Notes: a model not told the origin generated them from the sequence alone. A DNA stretch of 64,000 bases from Sporisorium sorghi (GCA_023212695.1 JALCCG010000077.1:1-64000); one strand, 5' to 3'. Numbered from the stretch's first letter, positions 27,954 to 37,863 are shown. Program-made: numbers and translations.

Positions 27954-30272
27954 ATGCCATCGTCACAGATTCCACCTCTCTCGGCGATGCGCTCGTCGCA
28001 AGAGCAACGAGATCCGACAACGGTCCAAGTGCTTGGCATGGACGTCTCACGCTCTCAAGCGCTCGTGCGCAATACTTCCAACACGAGCGACTTGTCTGTC
28101 ACCTCTGGCACATCGACGCCTCAAATGCACGGAGACTACGCCGTCACACGCTCCTACATTCCTTCGCACAGCTCCACCGCCTCTCGACTGCACAACCAGT
28201 CGTCCTTCAGCACCACCGCTTCTCAGAGTTCCGCGAGCAGCGAAGCACACGAGGAGCTCGCTTCCAGACCATCGCGCTCCGCAGCAAACTACAACAACTA
28301 TGACTCGTCCACTATCCGACTTGCCGGCGCCCCCGAAACCATCTCGCGTCGATCTCACCTCAATCACGGCGGCGGCGGCGGTGGTAATCGCGTGCTGAGT
28401 CACAAGGACTCGTTCGGTGGCTCGTATGCCTTCAACGCCGCTGCAGAGCTCAGCTTCGACTCAGCCGACGAGGCATCATCGATCTCGCCTCATCTTGGCA
28501 ATTCGCAACGACAGTTGCCTGACGACCAATCTATCGAGAGCCATCATCGCACCATTTCCCTCTCTCGTCCAGCGCAACGCATTCCGCCGCCCTTCGACTC
28601 GCATCATTCCGCTGACGGTAGCGGTATCTCCGACCTCACCGAACCAATCGAGGTGCTTGGACGTCCTTCTGCATTCACAGACTTGACAACAGCATCGGCC
28701 ACCTCTGCTTCGAGGCCTTCTACGCTCACTGCCTCTCGCTCTCGCGCTGCCTTGTTCGCCGCGGCCGATGCTGCTTCCACGCGTGCCAATGATCCTGCAG
28801 ATACCACCTTTGCTGCCAGATTCGACCAATCCTTGTCGCTTGATGGACTCAGTCCCACGTCCAATACATTTGCCAATCCAGACCTCTCCATCATCGAGCA
28901 ACACAGCACCGCCCAAAGCTCGGCGGGCTCGTCATCCACACCGCCGGCTTCAATTGCTAGCGAGCATATCAACAATCATGCTACGACGTCCCTCGCAAAC
29001 ACCGACGATCCGCGACGCTCCGCAGCACCGCCCGGTAAAGCAGAGCCACCGCTGGCTGGACAGAGCAAGCAGCCGGCGCCCCTTCCACCACAGTCAAAGG
29101 AACGACGCGACAGGGACGACAGGGACAAGTCAGCTGCTTCAAGCAAGCGTCCAGCACCTGCCAGCAGCCGCCCACGCGAGCCGGCCACTTCTTCCACCTC
29201 AACACGCGTGGACGCCAACACCTCTGCGCCCCGCCCACTCAAGACATCACACCGCACTCTGCCCCAGCTTCCCTCGGCAGCCAGCGTTCAGCCAGCGCCT
29301 CCGCCCGCAATGTACTGGTCAAAAGCCCCCGTTCATGGCAGTGTGCCTCGCCGCAGCTTCCGTGCACACACCGCCAACCTGTGCGATGAGGTACTCTGGC
29401 TGTTTGGTGGATGCGACAACCGCGGCTGTTTCCGTGATCTGTGGTGCTTCGACACCGAAACCATGTGCTGGTCCAAGCCCAAGGTCACTGGCGACATTCC
29501 TCCTGCTCGCCGTGCACACTCGGCCACCATGGTCAACAAGCGTCTCTTTGTCTTTGCAGGTGGCGACGGCCCCCATTACTTTAACGACCTGTACATCTTT
29601 GACACCGTTTCGTTGAGGTGGTCCAAGCCCGAAGTCGGCGGCACGGCTCCCAGTCCAAGACGCGCGCACACGTGCAACTACTACGAGGGACAGCTCATCG
29701 TCTTTGGTGGAGGCAACGGCGTCGGTGCGCTCAACGACGTTCACACGCTTGATGTCAATGACCTCTCGCGCCTCGAGTGGCGCAAACTCGAGTGCAGCGG
29801 CAAAGTGCCCATCGGTCGAGGCTACCACACCTCGAACCTTGTCGACGGCAAGCTCATCGTCATCGGCGGCAGTGATGGTCACATGTCGTTCAACGACATC
29901 CACATCCTCCGTCTCGATACGCGCACTTGGTATCAAGTCAAGACCGACGAGATCCACAACCGTCTCGGCCATACTGCCACCCAAGTCGGCTCGTATCTCT
30001 TCATCTTTGGCGGGCACGACAGCAAGACGTACACCTCGGAGCTCTTGACGCTCAACCTCGTCAACTTGCAGTGGGAGCCGCGCAAGGTGTGTGGTCAGAA
30101 ACCACTCGGACGAGGCTACCACCAAGCTTGGTTGCGCGACTCGAGGCTGTTTGTGCATGGTGGGTTTGACGGCAAGGACATCTTTGACGATCTGCACTTT
30201 CTCGACCTCGCTGCCTGCGCCTATCTCCCGCAGATCACCAGCTTCAGCGTCGAGCTGGACCATGATGAGTGA
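27954..30272 (+). CDS. Kelch-repeat beta-propeller protein
   Basis: From ATG 27954 the protein is 772 aa; an in-frame ATG at 27591 would add 121 residues of doubtful sequence. Residues 1-450 are low-complexity Ser/Thr/Pro/Ala. The C-terminal third is a Kelch propeller of about six blades with typical double-Gly strands: LWLFGGCDNRGCFRDLWCFD, LFVFAGGDGPHYFNDLYIFD, LIVFGGGNGVGALNDVHTLD, LIVIGGSDGHMSFNDIHIL, LFIFGGHDSKTYTSELLTL and LFVHGGFDGKDIFDDLHFLD. Such proteins act as scaffolds in cell polarity (Tea1/Kel1) or Ras signalling (Ral2). The long C-terminal coiled coil of Tea1/Kel1 is missing, so the precise role is open. Confidence 0.88.
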   Translation: MPSSQIPPLSAMRSSQEQRDPTTVQVLGMDVSRSQALVRNTSNTSDLSVTSGTSTPQMHGDYAVTRSYIPSHSSTASRLHNQSSFSTTASQSSASSEAHEELASRPSRSAANYNNYDSSTIRLAGAPETISRRSHLNHGGGGGGNRVLSHKDSFGGSYAFNAAAELSFDSADEASSISPHLGNSQRQLPDDQSIESHHRTISLSRPAQRIPPPFDSHHSADGSGISDLTEPIEVLGRPSAFTDLTTASATSASRPSTLTASRSRAALFAAADAASTRANDPADTTFAARFDQSLSLDGLSPTSNTFANPDLSIIEQHSTAQSSAGSSSTPPASIASEHINNHATTSLANTDDPRRSAAPPGKAEPPLAGQSKQPAPLPPQSKERRDRDDRDKSAASSKRPAPASSRPREPATSSTSTRVDANTSAPRPLKTSHRTLPQLPSAASVQPAPPPAMYWSKAPVHGSVPRRSFRAHTANLCDEVLWLFGGCDNRGCFRDLWCFDTETMCWSKPKVTGDIPPARRAHSATMVNKRLFVFAGGDGPHYFNDLYIFDTVSLRWSKPEVGGTAPSPRRAHTCNYYEGQLIVFGGGNGVGALNDVHTLDVNDLSRLEWRKLECSGKVPIGRGYHTSNLVDGKLIVIGGSDGHMSFNDIHILRLDTRTWYQVKTDEIHNRLGHTATQVGSYLFIFGGHDSKTYTSELLTLNLVNLQWEPRKVCGQKPLGRGYHQAWLRDSRLFVHGGFDGKDIFDDLHFLDLAACAYLPQITSFSVELDHDE

Positions 30273-31475
30273 TCTGGCATTCCCGTCTGCCGAGAACTGC
30301 AATGACGATCTCCTATACCCCTTTGTGACTCGGTTTTCTCTCGGCCATCGTGTGATGCTCAGATGCACACCTCATGTGCGGTTGAGGGTGTTCATTGTGT
30401 GGCTGTGTGTCACTGTGGGAACGGTTGTAGTCTGGCGTTCACAAGCAGCTGTCGGCGTCTTGGAAAAGAGACCGGAGGTGGGTTTGCTCTCGCTGCTCGC
30501 AAAGCTCGATCACGCCGTTCACTGGGCTTGCACACGGGATGTGTGCACACGCGCGGGACTGTCTCGAATGCTTTGCAAGTTGCACCGGCTGCTATGGGTC
30601 TGAGCGTGCATCCTACTGTGGCGACATCCGAAGTCGCCCCCTCCTTTGACTTGCACGCATGCAGAGTGAGCGACGCCCCCTGGGACGGCTGAGCAACCCA
30701 CTGCAGCACCGGTGACCAGCAAAGCATTCAGGCGTCGTCGCACCTGGCGTGGCTCGAGCGTCATAGGTGGGGCTTCGGAACACCGATCACGCGCGGTCGG
30801 GTAGCACCGTTGCTCGTGTGCCGCAGCCTCTCGTCAAAGCGCCCGGGCGGACAGCCACACCTATGGTCTGACGAGCGTGCTTGAGGACAAGACCGACGTC
30901 GAGCCGACCGGTTGCTACTCGACGCTAGTCGTGCAGACTCATTTGTAAGAATTTCATGTGGGAGAGAGCCTCAAGGGAGCGTGGTGGGGCCAGCAACCAC
31001 CAGACCACCACCACCGCCTAGCAACGCATGTGCGCCGCTGTTATCACCATGCGTCGTTGCCCGCCTTTTCTGCACGGCGGACAATGGCACGGCTGTCGAC
31101 GATCCGGACGCTCGCAACACAGACATCACCACGCTTTCCGGTGCTGCTTCGAACAGCTTGCCGTGAGCGACTCGGCTGTTGGTCAGAGTGTGTGCGATTG
31201 CGACAACCACCAAGTGGAATGTTGGTGAGTCGTCGCGGACCACACAATTGCGACCGTCCAGTGGTCACTTCATTTGACGGACTAGCCTGGTCACAATTCG
31301 GGCTAGCGATGGTCTCCTTTCGATCATGTTGTGTGGCTTCACAACGGGCCGACTTCTGTGCTGGCAGGCAAACCGAGCAGGAGAATTGGCGTCGATTCCA
31401 CTTCACACGCACACAGTGTGTCCCGAACTTCATCTCGGTCCGAATCGTCCCACAGGAGGGAGGGGGTCAAGAGAG

Positions 31476-31503
31476 AAAAAAAAAAAAAGAAAAAAAAAAA
31501 AAA
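31476..31503. repeat. poly(A) run
   Basis: 28 bases of A with a single G, about 585 bp upstream of the secreted repeat protein. Confidence 0.85.
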
Positions 31504-31912
31504 CCCCTCGCCCTCGGTGTTCTCCCACCTTGGGCATCGCCTCCTTTGTTAGTGAGCGATGAAGCTGGACAGGGGGGCGGTGTACTCATCCACGCTGGTG
31601 CTCCTTTTGTCATTGTTGGTGTAACCCATTGTGCCACCCGAAGTGGGGAGGTTGCCTCCTTGATCCGAGCATACCCACACTGTGCGCTGCAAGCCCGTCC
31701 TTTTCTTGACGACGACGTTGCATTTCGGCCACAAATGAGATGGGGGTGAACGGGTGGCCGCCTGCTCTCTGTCTTTTTGACACGGTGTGTCAGTGGCGCT
31801 GGTCTCGATTCTCACCCCTAGAGTCAGCCGGTGGGCACTGCGTTTGTGCTGCAAAGACGAGGCTCGTTTCTTGTAGGGCGACTTGACTCGAGCTGGCCCC
31901 CTCTCAACAGCA

Positions 31913-31918
31913 TATAAG
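31913..31918 (+). promoter_or_regulatory. TATA box of secreted repeat protein gene
   Basis: TATAAG (within GCATATAAGG) lies 174 bp before the ATG and is followed by a C/T-rich stretch typical of a fungal transcription start region. Confidence 0.55.
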
Positions 31919-32086
31919 GAGGCCAGTCGACCGGTCTATCCTCCCCCTTTTTTCATCCCAACTTCTCATCCACTTTTCTCTCTCTCTCTCTCCACCACAC
32001 ACACACTCTCTTCGTGTCTCTTGCACTTTGTTCTTCCTCACCTTGAAGCTTCTGGCAAGTCTTTCAAGTCGACACACATCGTCACC

Positions 32087-34294
32087 ATGAAGTTCCAGGC
32101 CTCCTTCGTTACCCTCCTCGTTGTGGTGAGCGCCGCCATCTCGGTCGCCGACGCCAAGTCGCCTGCCGTGGCCAACAAGCGCCCCTCGAACCTGCAGCGT
32201 CGCGACGCTGCTGCCGCCAAGCGCAACGGTGGTCTGGGCGGCTTCGCCGGCCGCTTCTTCCGCCGCGATGGCGCCGACGCTTACAGCACCGACAAGTACG
32301 CCGACAATGGCGTTGGCAGCATCTCGGACCCTCAGAACCCCGCTAACGGCGGCTCCGAGAAGGAGGACTACAGCGACAAGTCCAAGAAGGGCGACAAGGC
32401 CTCGAACGATGAGGAAGGCACCAAGAAGGAGGGCTACGGCGCTGACGACTCGACCGATGCTGATTACCAGCCCCAGCCCAAGAACGACGGCTCCGACCAG
32501 GGTGGTAACAAGTGGCCTCAGCCTCAGGACGGTTCGCAGCAGCAGGACTACCAGCCCAACCAGGATCAGGGTGGTAACCAGTGGCCTCACAATAAGGACG
32601 GCTCGCAGCAGCAGGACTACCAGCCCAACCAGGATCAGGGTAACCAGTGGCCTCAGCCTCAGGACGGCTCTCAGCAGCAGGACTACCAGCCTCAGCAGCC
32701 CGGCGGCCAGGACCAGAAGCAGAAGGATGCTGACCGTCAGAAGAAGGATGCTGACCGTCAGAAGAAGGATGCTGACCGTCAGAAGAAGGATGCTGACCGT
32801 CAGAAGAAGGAGCAGGACCGTCAGGAGAAGGAGGATAAGAAGCGTCTGAAGAAGGAGCACGAGCGTGAGCAGAAGGAGATGGAGAAGGCCCAGCAGCAGA
32901 GTGGTCAGCAGCCTCAGCCTCAGGACGGCTCTCAGCAGCAGGACTACCAGCCCAACCAGGATCAGGGTAACCAGTGGCCTCAGCCTCAGGACGGCTCTCA
33001 GCAGCAGGACTACCAGCCTCAGCAGCCCGGCGGCCAGACTCAGCCCTACAACACGCAGCCCATCAGCCCTGACGAGTTCTCGCAGAGCCCTATCCCTATC
33101 AACTCTGTGGACGGTGGTTCTCCCGACAACTGCCCCAAGTTCCCCAAGCAGGGCGGTGGTGTTCTTGACACTGCCCCGTGCTTCGCCAAGGACGCTACGC
33201 GCAAGGAGATCTGCTCTGCGCTCAAGTCGTTCGCCGTCGTCACCGAGCAGGCTGGCTGCACTGAGGACGAGTGCAGCGAGGACGACAAGGACTACTCGAA
33301 CCACGCTTGCAACCGCAACAAGCAGTGCGACTTTGGCTGGAACAACAGCTGCGACTTCTACATGCACATGGGCTTCAGCAACGTCGCCAAGTTCGGCTGC
33401 GGCGCCGCTGGTACTCAGCAGCAGCAGCCCCAGCCTGGCTCGAACGATGGCTTGGAGTGGCCTCAGCCTGACCAGCAGCAGCCTCAGCCTGACCAGCAGC
33501 AGCCTCAGCCTGACCAGCAGCAGCCCCAGCCTGGCTCGAACGATGGCTTGGAGTGGCCTCAGCCTGACCAGCAGCAGCCTCAGCCTGACCAGCAGCAGCC
33601 TCAGCCTGACAACGACTGTGAGGACGAGGACGAGGACAAGAACGGCGACAACAGCCAGAACTACCCCGGTCAGCAGGATGGCGACAACAGCCAGAACTAC
33701 CCCGGCCAGCAGGATGGCGACAACAGCCAGAACTACCCCGGCCAGCAGGATGGCGACAACAGCCAGAACTACCCCGGCCAGCAGGATGGCGACAACAGCC
33801 AGAACTACCCTTACGACGGCAGCAAGAACGGTGATGCTGACCAGGGCGGTAGCAACGGCAGCAAGTCGCCCTACGACGATGGCAGCAAGAACGGTGATGC
33901 TGACCAGGGCGGTAGCAACGGCAGCAAGTCGCCCTACGACGATGGCAGCAACGGCGACGCTGACCAGAAGGACGCCAACTGCGAGAAGAACAAGCAGAAC
34001 GGTGGTGCCGACGATGGTCAGGGCACTTACCCTGGTGGCGCTTACAACGGTGGTGCTGGTGCTGGCTCGCAGAACGGCCACGAGCCTGACAGCAGTGACA
34101 ACTCTGACGGCGACAACATCCCCAACCGGGGCACTGACGGCGGTTATGGCAAGTGGGGTGACGGCACTGACGACGGTTACGGCAAGTCGGCCAACTTCCT
34201 TGCCGACAGCAAGACTGGCGGCGATGCTGACGGCGGCAAGACTGGCGGCGATGCTGACGGCGGCAAGCAGCAGGACTACGAGCCTGCGCAGTAA
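32087..34294 (+). CDS. Secreted modular repeat protein with Cys-rich core
   Basis: From ATG 32087 the protein is 735 aa. The open frame upstream is leader, because a signal peptide starts exactly here (MKFQASFVTLLVVVSAAISV, cleavage near ADA/KSP). Four dibasic Kex2-like sites follow within about 55 residues (NKR, QRR, AKR, FRR). The rest is modular: Gln/Asp/Pro repeats with SQQQDYQPNQDQG and NQWPQPQDG (residues 125-205 and 280-325), a charged KDADRQK heptad array (214-241), a domain of about 100 residues with nine Cys (DNCPKF, APCFAKD, EICSAL, AGCTEDEC, HACNRNKQC, NSCDFY, KFGCGAAG), then QPDQQQP, NYPGQQDGDNSQ, and Gly/Asp-rich repeats to the C-terminus. I do not recognise the Cys domain. A cell-wall or matrix protein is likely from composition. 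The antisense strand is also open for 814 codons, a by-product of biased codons. Confidence 0.85.
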   Translation: MKFQASFVTLLVVVSAAISVADAKSPAVANKRPSNLQRRDAAAAKRNGGLGGFAGRFFRRDGADAYSTDKYADNGVGSISDPQNPANGGSEKEDYSDKSKKGDKASNDEEGTKKEGYGADDSTDADYQPQPKNDGSDQGGNKWPQPQDGSQQQDYQPNQDQGGNQWPHNKDGSQQQDYQPNQDQGNQWPQPQDGSQQQDYQPQQPGGQDQKQKDADRQKKDADRQKKDADRQKKDADRQKKEQDRQEKEDKKRLKKEHEREQKEMEKAQQQSGQQPQPQDGSQQQDYQPNQDQGNQWPQPQDGSQQQDYQPQQPGGQTQPYNTQPISPDEFSQSPIPINSVDGGSPDNCPKFPKQGGGVLDTAPCFAKDATRKEICSALKSFAVVTEQAGCTEDECSEDDKDYSNHACNRNKQCDFGWNNSCDFYMHMGFSNVAKFGCGAAGTQQQQPQPGSNDGLEWPQPDQQQPQPDQQQPQPDQQQPQPGSNDGLEWPQPDQQQPQPDQQQPQPDNDCEDEDEDKNGDNSQNYPGQQDGDNSQNYPGQQDGDNSQNYPGQQDGDNSQNYPGQQDGDNSQNYPYDGSKNGDADQGGSNGSKSPYDDGSKNGDADQGGSNGSKSPYDDGSNGDADQKDANCEKNKQNGGADDGQGTYPGGAYNGGAGAGSQNGHEPDSSDNSDGDNIPNRGTDGGYGKWGDGTDDGYGKSANFLADSKTGGDADGGKTGGDADGGKQQDYEPAQ
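32521..32700 (+). repeat. Gln/Asp/Pro tandem repeat block 1 (about 66 bp)
   Basis: Near-identical units coding for PQPQDGSQQQDYQPNQDQGN. The same unit returns at 32908-33030, after the charged heptad array, implying duplication of a whole module. Confidence 0.8.
32726..32809 (+). repeat. 21-bp tandem repeat (DADRQKK x4)
   Basis: Four identical copies of a 21-bp unit GAT GCT GAC CGT CAG AAG AAG, followed by degenerate charged copies. Perfect DNA identity points to recent expansion. Confidence 0.9.
33464..33610 (+). repeat. QPDQQQP 21-bp tandem repeats
   Basis: Runs of CAGCCTGACCAGCAGCAGCCT-type units, in two groups separated by a second copy of GSNDGLEW. Confidence 0.85.
33644..33811 (+). 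repeat. 36-bp tandem repeat (GDNSQNYPGQQD)
   Basis: Four full 36-bp copies and a partial fifth, nearly identical at the DNA level. Confidence 0.9.
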
Positions 34295-34866
34295 GCGTTG
34301 CGCGCTCCGCCTTGTGTTTGCTCGATCGTCTTGAATGATTCTTCTCATCGTCTTGTGTAGATCTTCCCTTTTTTTTTTTCTTCAACGTCTGTATGGCTGG
34401 GCATGTTCGCCTCTGGCTGTACTTAGCTCTTCTGTTTCCCAATTAATCTCTCTCTTTTCTCCCTCAAAAATACTCAGTCTTTTCTCTCCCTCTTCGAGTG
34501 TGTGGTGGCTCTGCAAGTGTGAGAAGCAGCGAGTGAGAGAAGAAATGGATGGCTTGAGTGGCATGTCGATGTGGTTACGTTGTGGCATGTCGACGTGGTT
34601 ACGTGGTGGAGAGGCGATAGAGGTGTCGAAGAGCGCATATCGTTAGTGCGTTGCCGGGTCGAGCGGATTTTCGAATAACTAGCCGAATTTCTCAGAGTCG
34701 TGCCTTGCCAGGCCGACGAAGGCTTCGCGCTTGTGCGGGGCTCTGTTTTCACACTGCACCCCGCATCTTCCTTTTTCTTATCCATCATCCACCACCACCT
34801 CTTCTTTCTTTCTCCTTCCACTTTGCAGCTCCAATCCACATCCACACCACACTCACCTCGCTCAAA
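34295..34866. other. Intergenic between secreted protein and SDR gene
   Basis: About 570 bp. It contains a short direct duplication (GGCATGTCGATGTGGTTACG, then GGCATGTCGACGTGGTTACG, about 34560-34602) and a C/T-rich leader before the SDR start. No gene seen. Confidence 0.5.
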
Positions 34867-35678
34867 ATGCAGATCAAAGACCGCGTATTCTACGTCACGG
34901 GCGGAGCGTCCGGCCTGGGCGCCGCGACAGCCGCGCACCTGCACGCGCTCGGCGGCTACGTCTCCATCATGGATCTGCAGCTCGACGCCGGGCAAGCCTT
35001 GGCCAACACCTTGAACCGGGACGGCAGCAAGCGCGCGGCGGCGTTCGAAGTCGACATCTGCTCCGAGTCCGCCGTATCCACCGCCATTTCCGGCACGGAC
35101 GCGTTGTGGCCCACCATCCGCGTCGGCGGCTGTGTCAACTGCGGCGGAGTCGGGATGGCGGGCAAAACACTCAACGCCTCGGGCGAGCCGTTCGACTTGG
35201 ACACCTTCCGCACCACGGTCGAGATCAACCTCATTGGAACATTCAACGTCAACCGCCTAACCGCGGCAAGGTTGGTCCGGGACCTGCCCAAACCCATCCC
35301 CCGCCCCACGGAAACGAGCGATGATGTGGGCGTGATCATCAACACCGCCTCCGCCGCCGCGCTCGAAGGCCAAACGGGTCAGTGCGGCTACGCGGCGAGT
35401 AAAGGCGGCGTGCTCAGCTTGACACTGCCCATGGCAAGGGATCTGGCGTGGTACGGGATCAGAGTCATGACGCTGGTGCCGACGCTGTTCGAGACGCCGA
35501 TGATGAGCGCACTGCCGAAAAGGGCGAGGGAGGCGATTTTGAAGACGTGCGAGTTCCCGGCTAGGTTTGGTAAGCCTGAGGAGTTCGCGCTTGCTGTACA
35601 GAGTGTGGTGGAGAATCCAATGCTGGTAAGTAGAGTTGCGATGGAAGATCGAAGTCGTTTGTTTAGGGGGCACAGGCT

Positions 35679-35713
<35 letters not shown>

Positions 35714-35790
35714 ACTCGATGTTGTCTCGGTGCGCACAGAACGGCTCGTACATCCGCCTCGATGGCGCCTCAAGACTCGGCAAGCTCTGA
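34867..35790 (+). CDS. Short-chain dehydrogenase, HSD17B10/3-hydroxyacyl-CoA dehydrogenase type
   Basis: Two exons give 269 aa: 34867-35625 and 35740-35790. The nucleotide-binding motif is TGGASGLGAA, followed by IMDLQLDAGQA with an Asp that favours NAD(H). The catalytic triad region is INTASAAALEGQTGQCGYAASKGG (Ser, Tyr, Lys). The C-terminus after splicing (ENPML|NGSYIRLDGASRL) matches the family ending in N-G-x-x-I-R-L-D-G. This family oxidises short 3-hydroxyacyl-CoA species in mitochondrial beta-oxidation and branched-chain amino-acid breakdown. The 114-bp intron has a GTAAGT donor, contains a 31-T run, and is a multiple of three without stops, so unspliced RNA would also be translatable. 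It converges on SRP40. Confidence 0.9.
35682..35712. repeat. poly(T) run inside an intron
   Basis: 31 consecutive T within the SDR intron, 27 nt before its 3' splice site. Confidence 0.9.
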
Positions 35791-35948
35791 ATTCACCTCT
35801 GGCACGCACCGTCCGTACAGCCACGCACTCACTCACACGCAATCCACTCGCTGCGTTCAAACACAAGTGCGTTCTGCGATCCAATCCAAGTGTCTGTCAA
35901 AATCCGCATTGCGTGAGAAAAAGCAAACTGCATTGCGCCGCAGCACGT

Positions 35949-37520
35949 CTAATCATCGTCATCAAACTTGATCGAGTGCGAGCCGTACACATCGATCGCG
36001 CCACCCCTGTACGAGCCGCGCTTCTTCTTGTTCTTCTCCTTGGTGAAGCCTTTGCCACGCGTGACGATGAGATCGCGGCTGGCACGCGCGCCGTACTCGT
36101 CGCCCGAGACGCCTGCCTTGCCAGCGTACGACATGTCCTTCATGCCCTCGTGCAGATATGTCACCTGGTCCGCCTTGACGCGCTGGAAGGGTGTGTTTTG
36201 AGCCGAGGCGTTGTTTCGGCCGCGTCCAGCAGATTGCTGCTGTTGCGAGGGCGTCGATGCGAGGGTGGAGGTGGATGTGATAGGTGCAGGGGTCGGCGTG
36301 GCGGGAGGCGAGGCAACTTTTTGACGCTTGGCAGGAGGGCCTTTGGGGGAAGGCGAGCTGCTGGACGACGAGCTGCTCGATGAGGAGGAGGAGGAAGAGT
36401 CGGAAGAAGAGCTGTCGCTGTCCGATCCAGAGTCGGAAGATGAAGATGAGCTGTCGCTGGAATCCGAGTCAGATCCCGAGTCAGAACTCGAGTCAGACGA
36501 GTCGTCATCGTCACCATCACCATTGGCAGCAGCAGTGGTAGTGGTCGTTGTAGCAACAGCCTCCATCTCCTCGTCACTCGAAGATTCGTCGGAATCGGAA
36601 TCCGAGTCGGAATCAGACGAGTCAGACGAGTCAGAAGAATCGGAATCGTCCGAGTCCGAGTCCGAGTCGTCCGAATCCGAACCAGCAGCCTCCTTGACTA
36701 CCACCTCGACCTTCTCGAGCGTAACTTTGTCCTTCTCCTCGTCATCATCATCATCGCTATCGCTGTCACTCTCCTCCGAGTCACTGGAATCGTCGTCGCT
36801 GTCGTCTCCATCATCACTACTGCTGTCGCTGCTGTCATCGTCGCTGTCATCCGAGCTCGAGCTCGAGTCAGAGTCCGAGGCTTCAGAAGCAGAAGCCGCA
36901 CGCTTGCGCTTGTTGGTGGTAGCAGCGGCCGACGTCGAGGCGCCCACAGAGGAAGCGCGGGTAGGAGTGGCGATGCCCTTGCTGGGCAGCTCAGCCTCGG
37001 CCTCGTCCTGCGAGTCAGAGACGACAGTGGAAGAAGCAGCTTCGGTGTCCTGGTGCGGCTCGTCGTGCTTGGAAGCCTTGAGCTTCTTGTCGTCTTCGTC
37101 GTCATCGTCGCTGTCATCGCTGTCACAGTCGCTGTCGCTGTCGTCATCGTCGCTGCTACTGCTGCTACTGCTGCTGCTGTCCGAGTCGGAATCCGAGTCC
37201 GAGTCCGAGTCCGAGCTGTCCGAATCCGACGACGAGTCTGAGTCCGAATCCGAATCCGAATCATCCTCGTCCATCGGGGTGGGTGACGAGGCCGCTTGAG
37301 CCACGAGACCGGGCCACGAACGTCTTGGCGAGTTGCGAACGTGGTCGATCAACGCAGAAGCGAGTGTCCTAGGCGGAGCGGGCGAGTCGGGCAGAGTAGC
37401 AGCGAGCTGCTGCGCCGCCTGCGGAGCGTGTTCGGCCAGGAAGGCGTGTACGATCTGGAACGTGTTGCGCAGCGCCTCGTCCGCCGCAGCTGACGTCGAG
37501 TTGGGGTTGATCTGCGGCAT
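35949..37520 (-). CDS. SRP40: Nucleolar phosphoprotein Srp40/Nopp140
   Basis: From ATG 37520 (MPQINPNSTSAAADEAL) the protein is 523 aa. The N-terminal 90 residues are helical and LisH-like. A central region of about 320 residues consists of Ser/Asp/Glu tracts with basic spacers (TNKRKRAASASE), dense casein kinase 2 sites. The C-terminus is the conserved SRP40_C domain: TPFQRVKADQVTYLHEGMK, then YGARASRDLIVTRGKGFTKEKNKKKRGSYRGG. Nopp140/Srp40 shuttles between nucleolus and cytoplasm and chaperones box C/D and H/ACA snoRNPs. The frame upstream of 37520 runs into the poly(A) region and is not coding. Confidence 0.9.
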   Translation of the reverse strand: MPQINPNSTSAAADEALRNTFQIVHAFLAEHAPQAAQQLAATLPDSPAPPRTLASALIDHVRNSPRRSWPGLVAQAASSPTPMDEDDSDSDSDSDSSSDSDSSDSDSDSDSDSDSSSSSSSSSDDDDSDSDCDSDDSDDDDEDDKKLKASKHDEPHQDTEAASSTVVSDSQDEAEAELPSKGIATPTRASSVGASTSAAATTNKRKRAASASEASDSDSSSSSDDSDDDSSDSSSDDGDDSDDDSSDSEESDSDSDDDDDEEKDKVTLEKVEVVVKEAAGSDSDDSDSDSDDSDSSDSSDSSDSDSDSDSDESSSDEEMEAVATTTTTTAAANGDGDDDDSSDSSSDSGSDSDSSDSSSSSSDSGSDSDSSSSDSSSSSSSSSSSSSSSPSPKGPPAKRQKVASPPATPTPAPITSTSTLASTPSQQQQSAGRGRNNASAQNTPFQRVKADQVTYLHEGMKDMSYAGKAGVSGDEYGARASRDLIVTRGKGFTKEKNKKKRGSYRGGAIDVYGSHSIKFDDDD

Positions 37521-37721
37521 GCTGTACAGCGTGTGTAGGGAGCGGGGAACGGAAAGAGGTTGGAATGGCTTGAGATTTGCGACTACCCCGAATCGGTGTT
37601 GTTGATCCGTTTCAATGTCGTCGAAAGTATGGGTGAGGTGAGGAGGAAGCGGGAAGTAAGGAGTGAGGATCTGTATCGCTGCGCAATCTCGACAAGCAGC
37701 ACAAAGCTTTTTTAGCCAGCG

Positions 37722-37760
<39 letters not shown>

Positions 37761-37862
37761 TTGCCCCCCACCGCCCTTTCTTCGCAACATTTTCACCACC
37801 CCCAGGGGAGAGAACCGGGGCGCGAAAAAGGTTTACCAAAAAAACAAAAAAGTTTTTTAACA

Positions 37863-37863
<1 letters not shown>
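37722..37863. repeat. Apparent 142-bp tandem duplication around poly(A), probably artefactual
   Basis: A 36-A run (37722-37757) and a 38-A run (37864-37901) are each followed by related sequence: GGTTGCCCCCCACCGCC versus GGTTCACCGCCACCGCC, later GGGGCGCGAAAAAGG versus GAGGCGCGAAAAAG. The sequence left of each run is also related (AAAGCTTTTTTAGCCAGCG versus AAAAGTTTTTTAACAC). Differences in the first copy nearly always repeat the preceding base. Confidence 0.7.

Larger units (their letters stand above)
30273..32086. other. 1.8 kb intergenic region upstream of secreted repeat protein
   Basis: No convincing gene; ORFs here (for example 30958-31749 +) have no coding character. The region includes an A-rich run at 31476-31503 and, close to the next gene, a TATA element and a C/T-rich leader. 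The size suggests a large regulated promoter. Confidence 0.5.

Noticed and set aside
31904..34348. 814-codon open frame antisense to the secreted repeat protein, longer than the sense frame
   Set aside because: It reads as Leu/Val/Ala-rich low complexity produced by GC-biased codons and tandem repeats in the sense gene; the sense frame has a signal peptide, Kex2 sites and a Cys domain.
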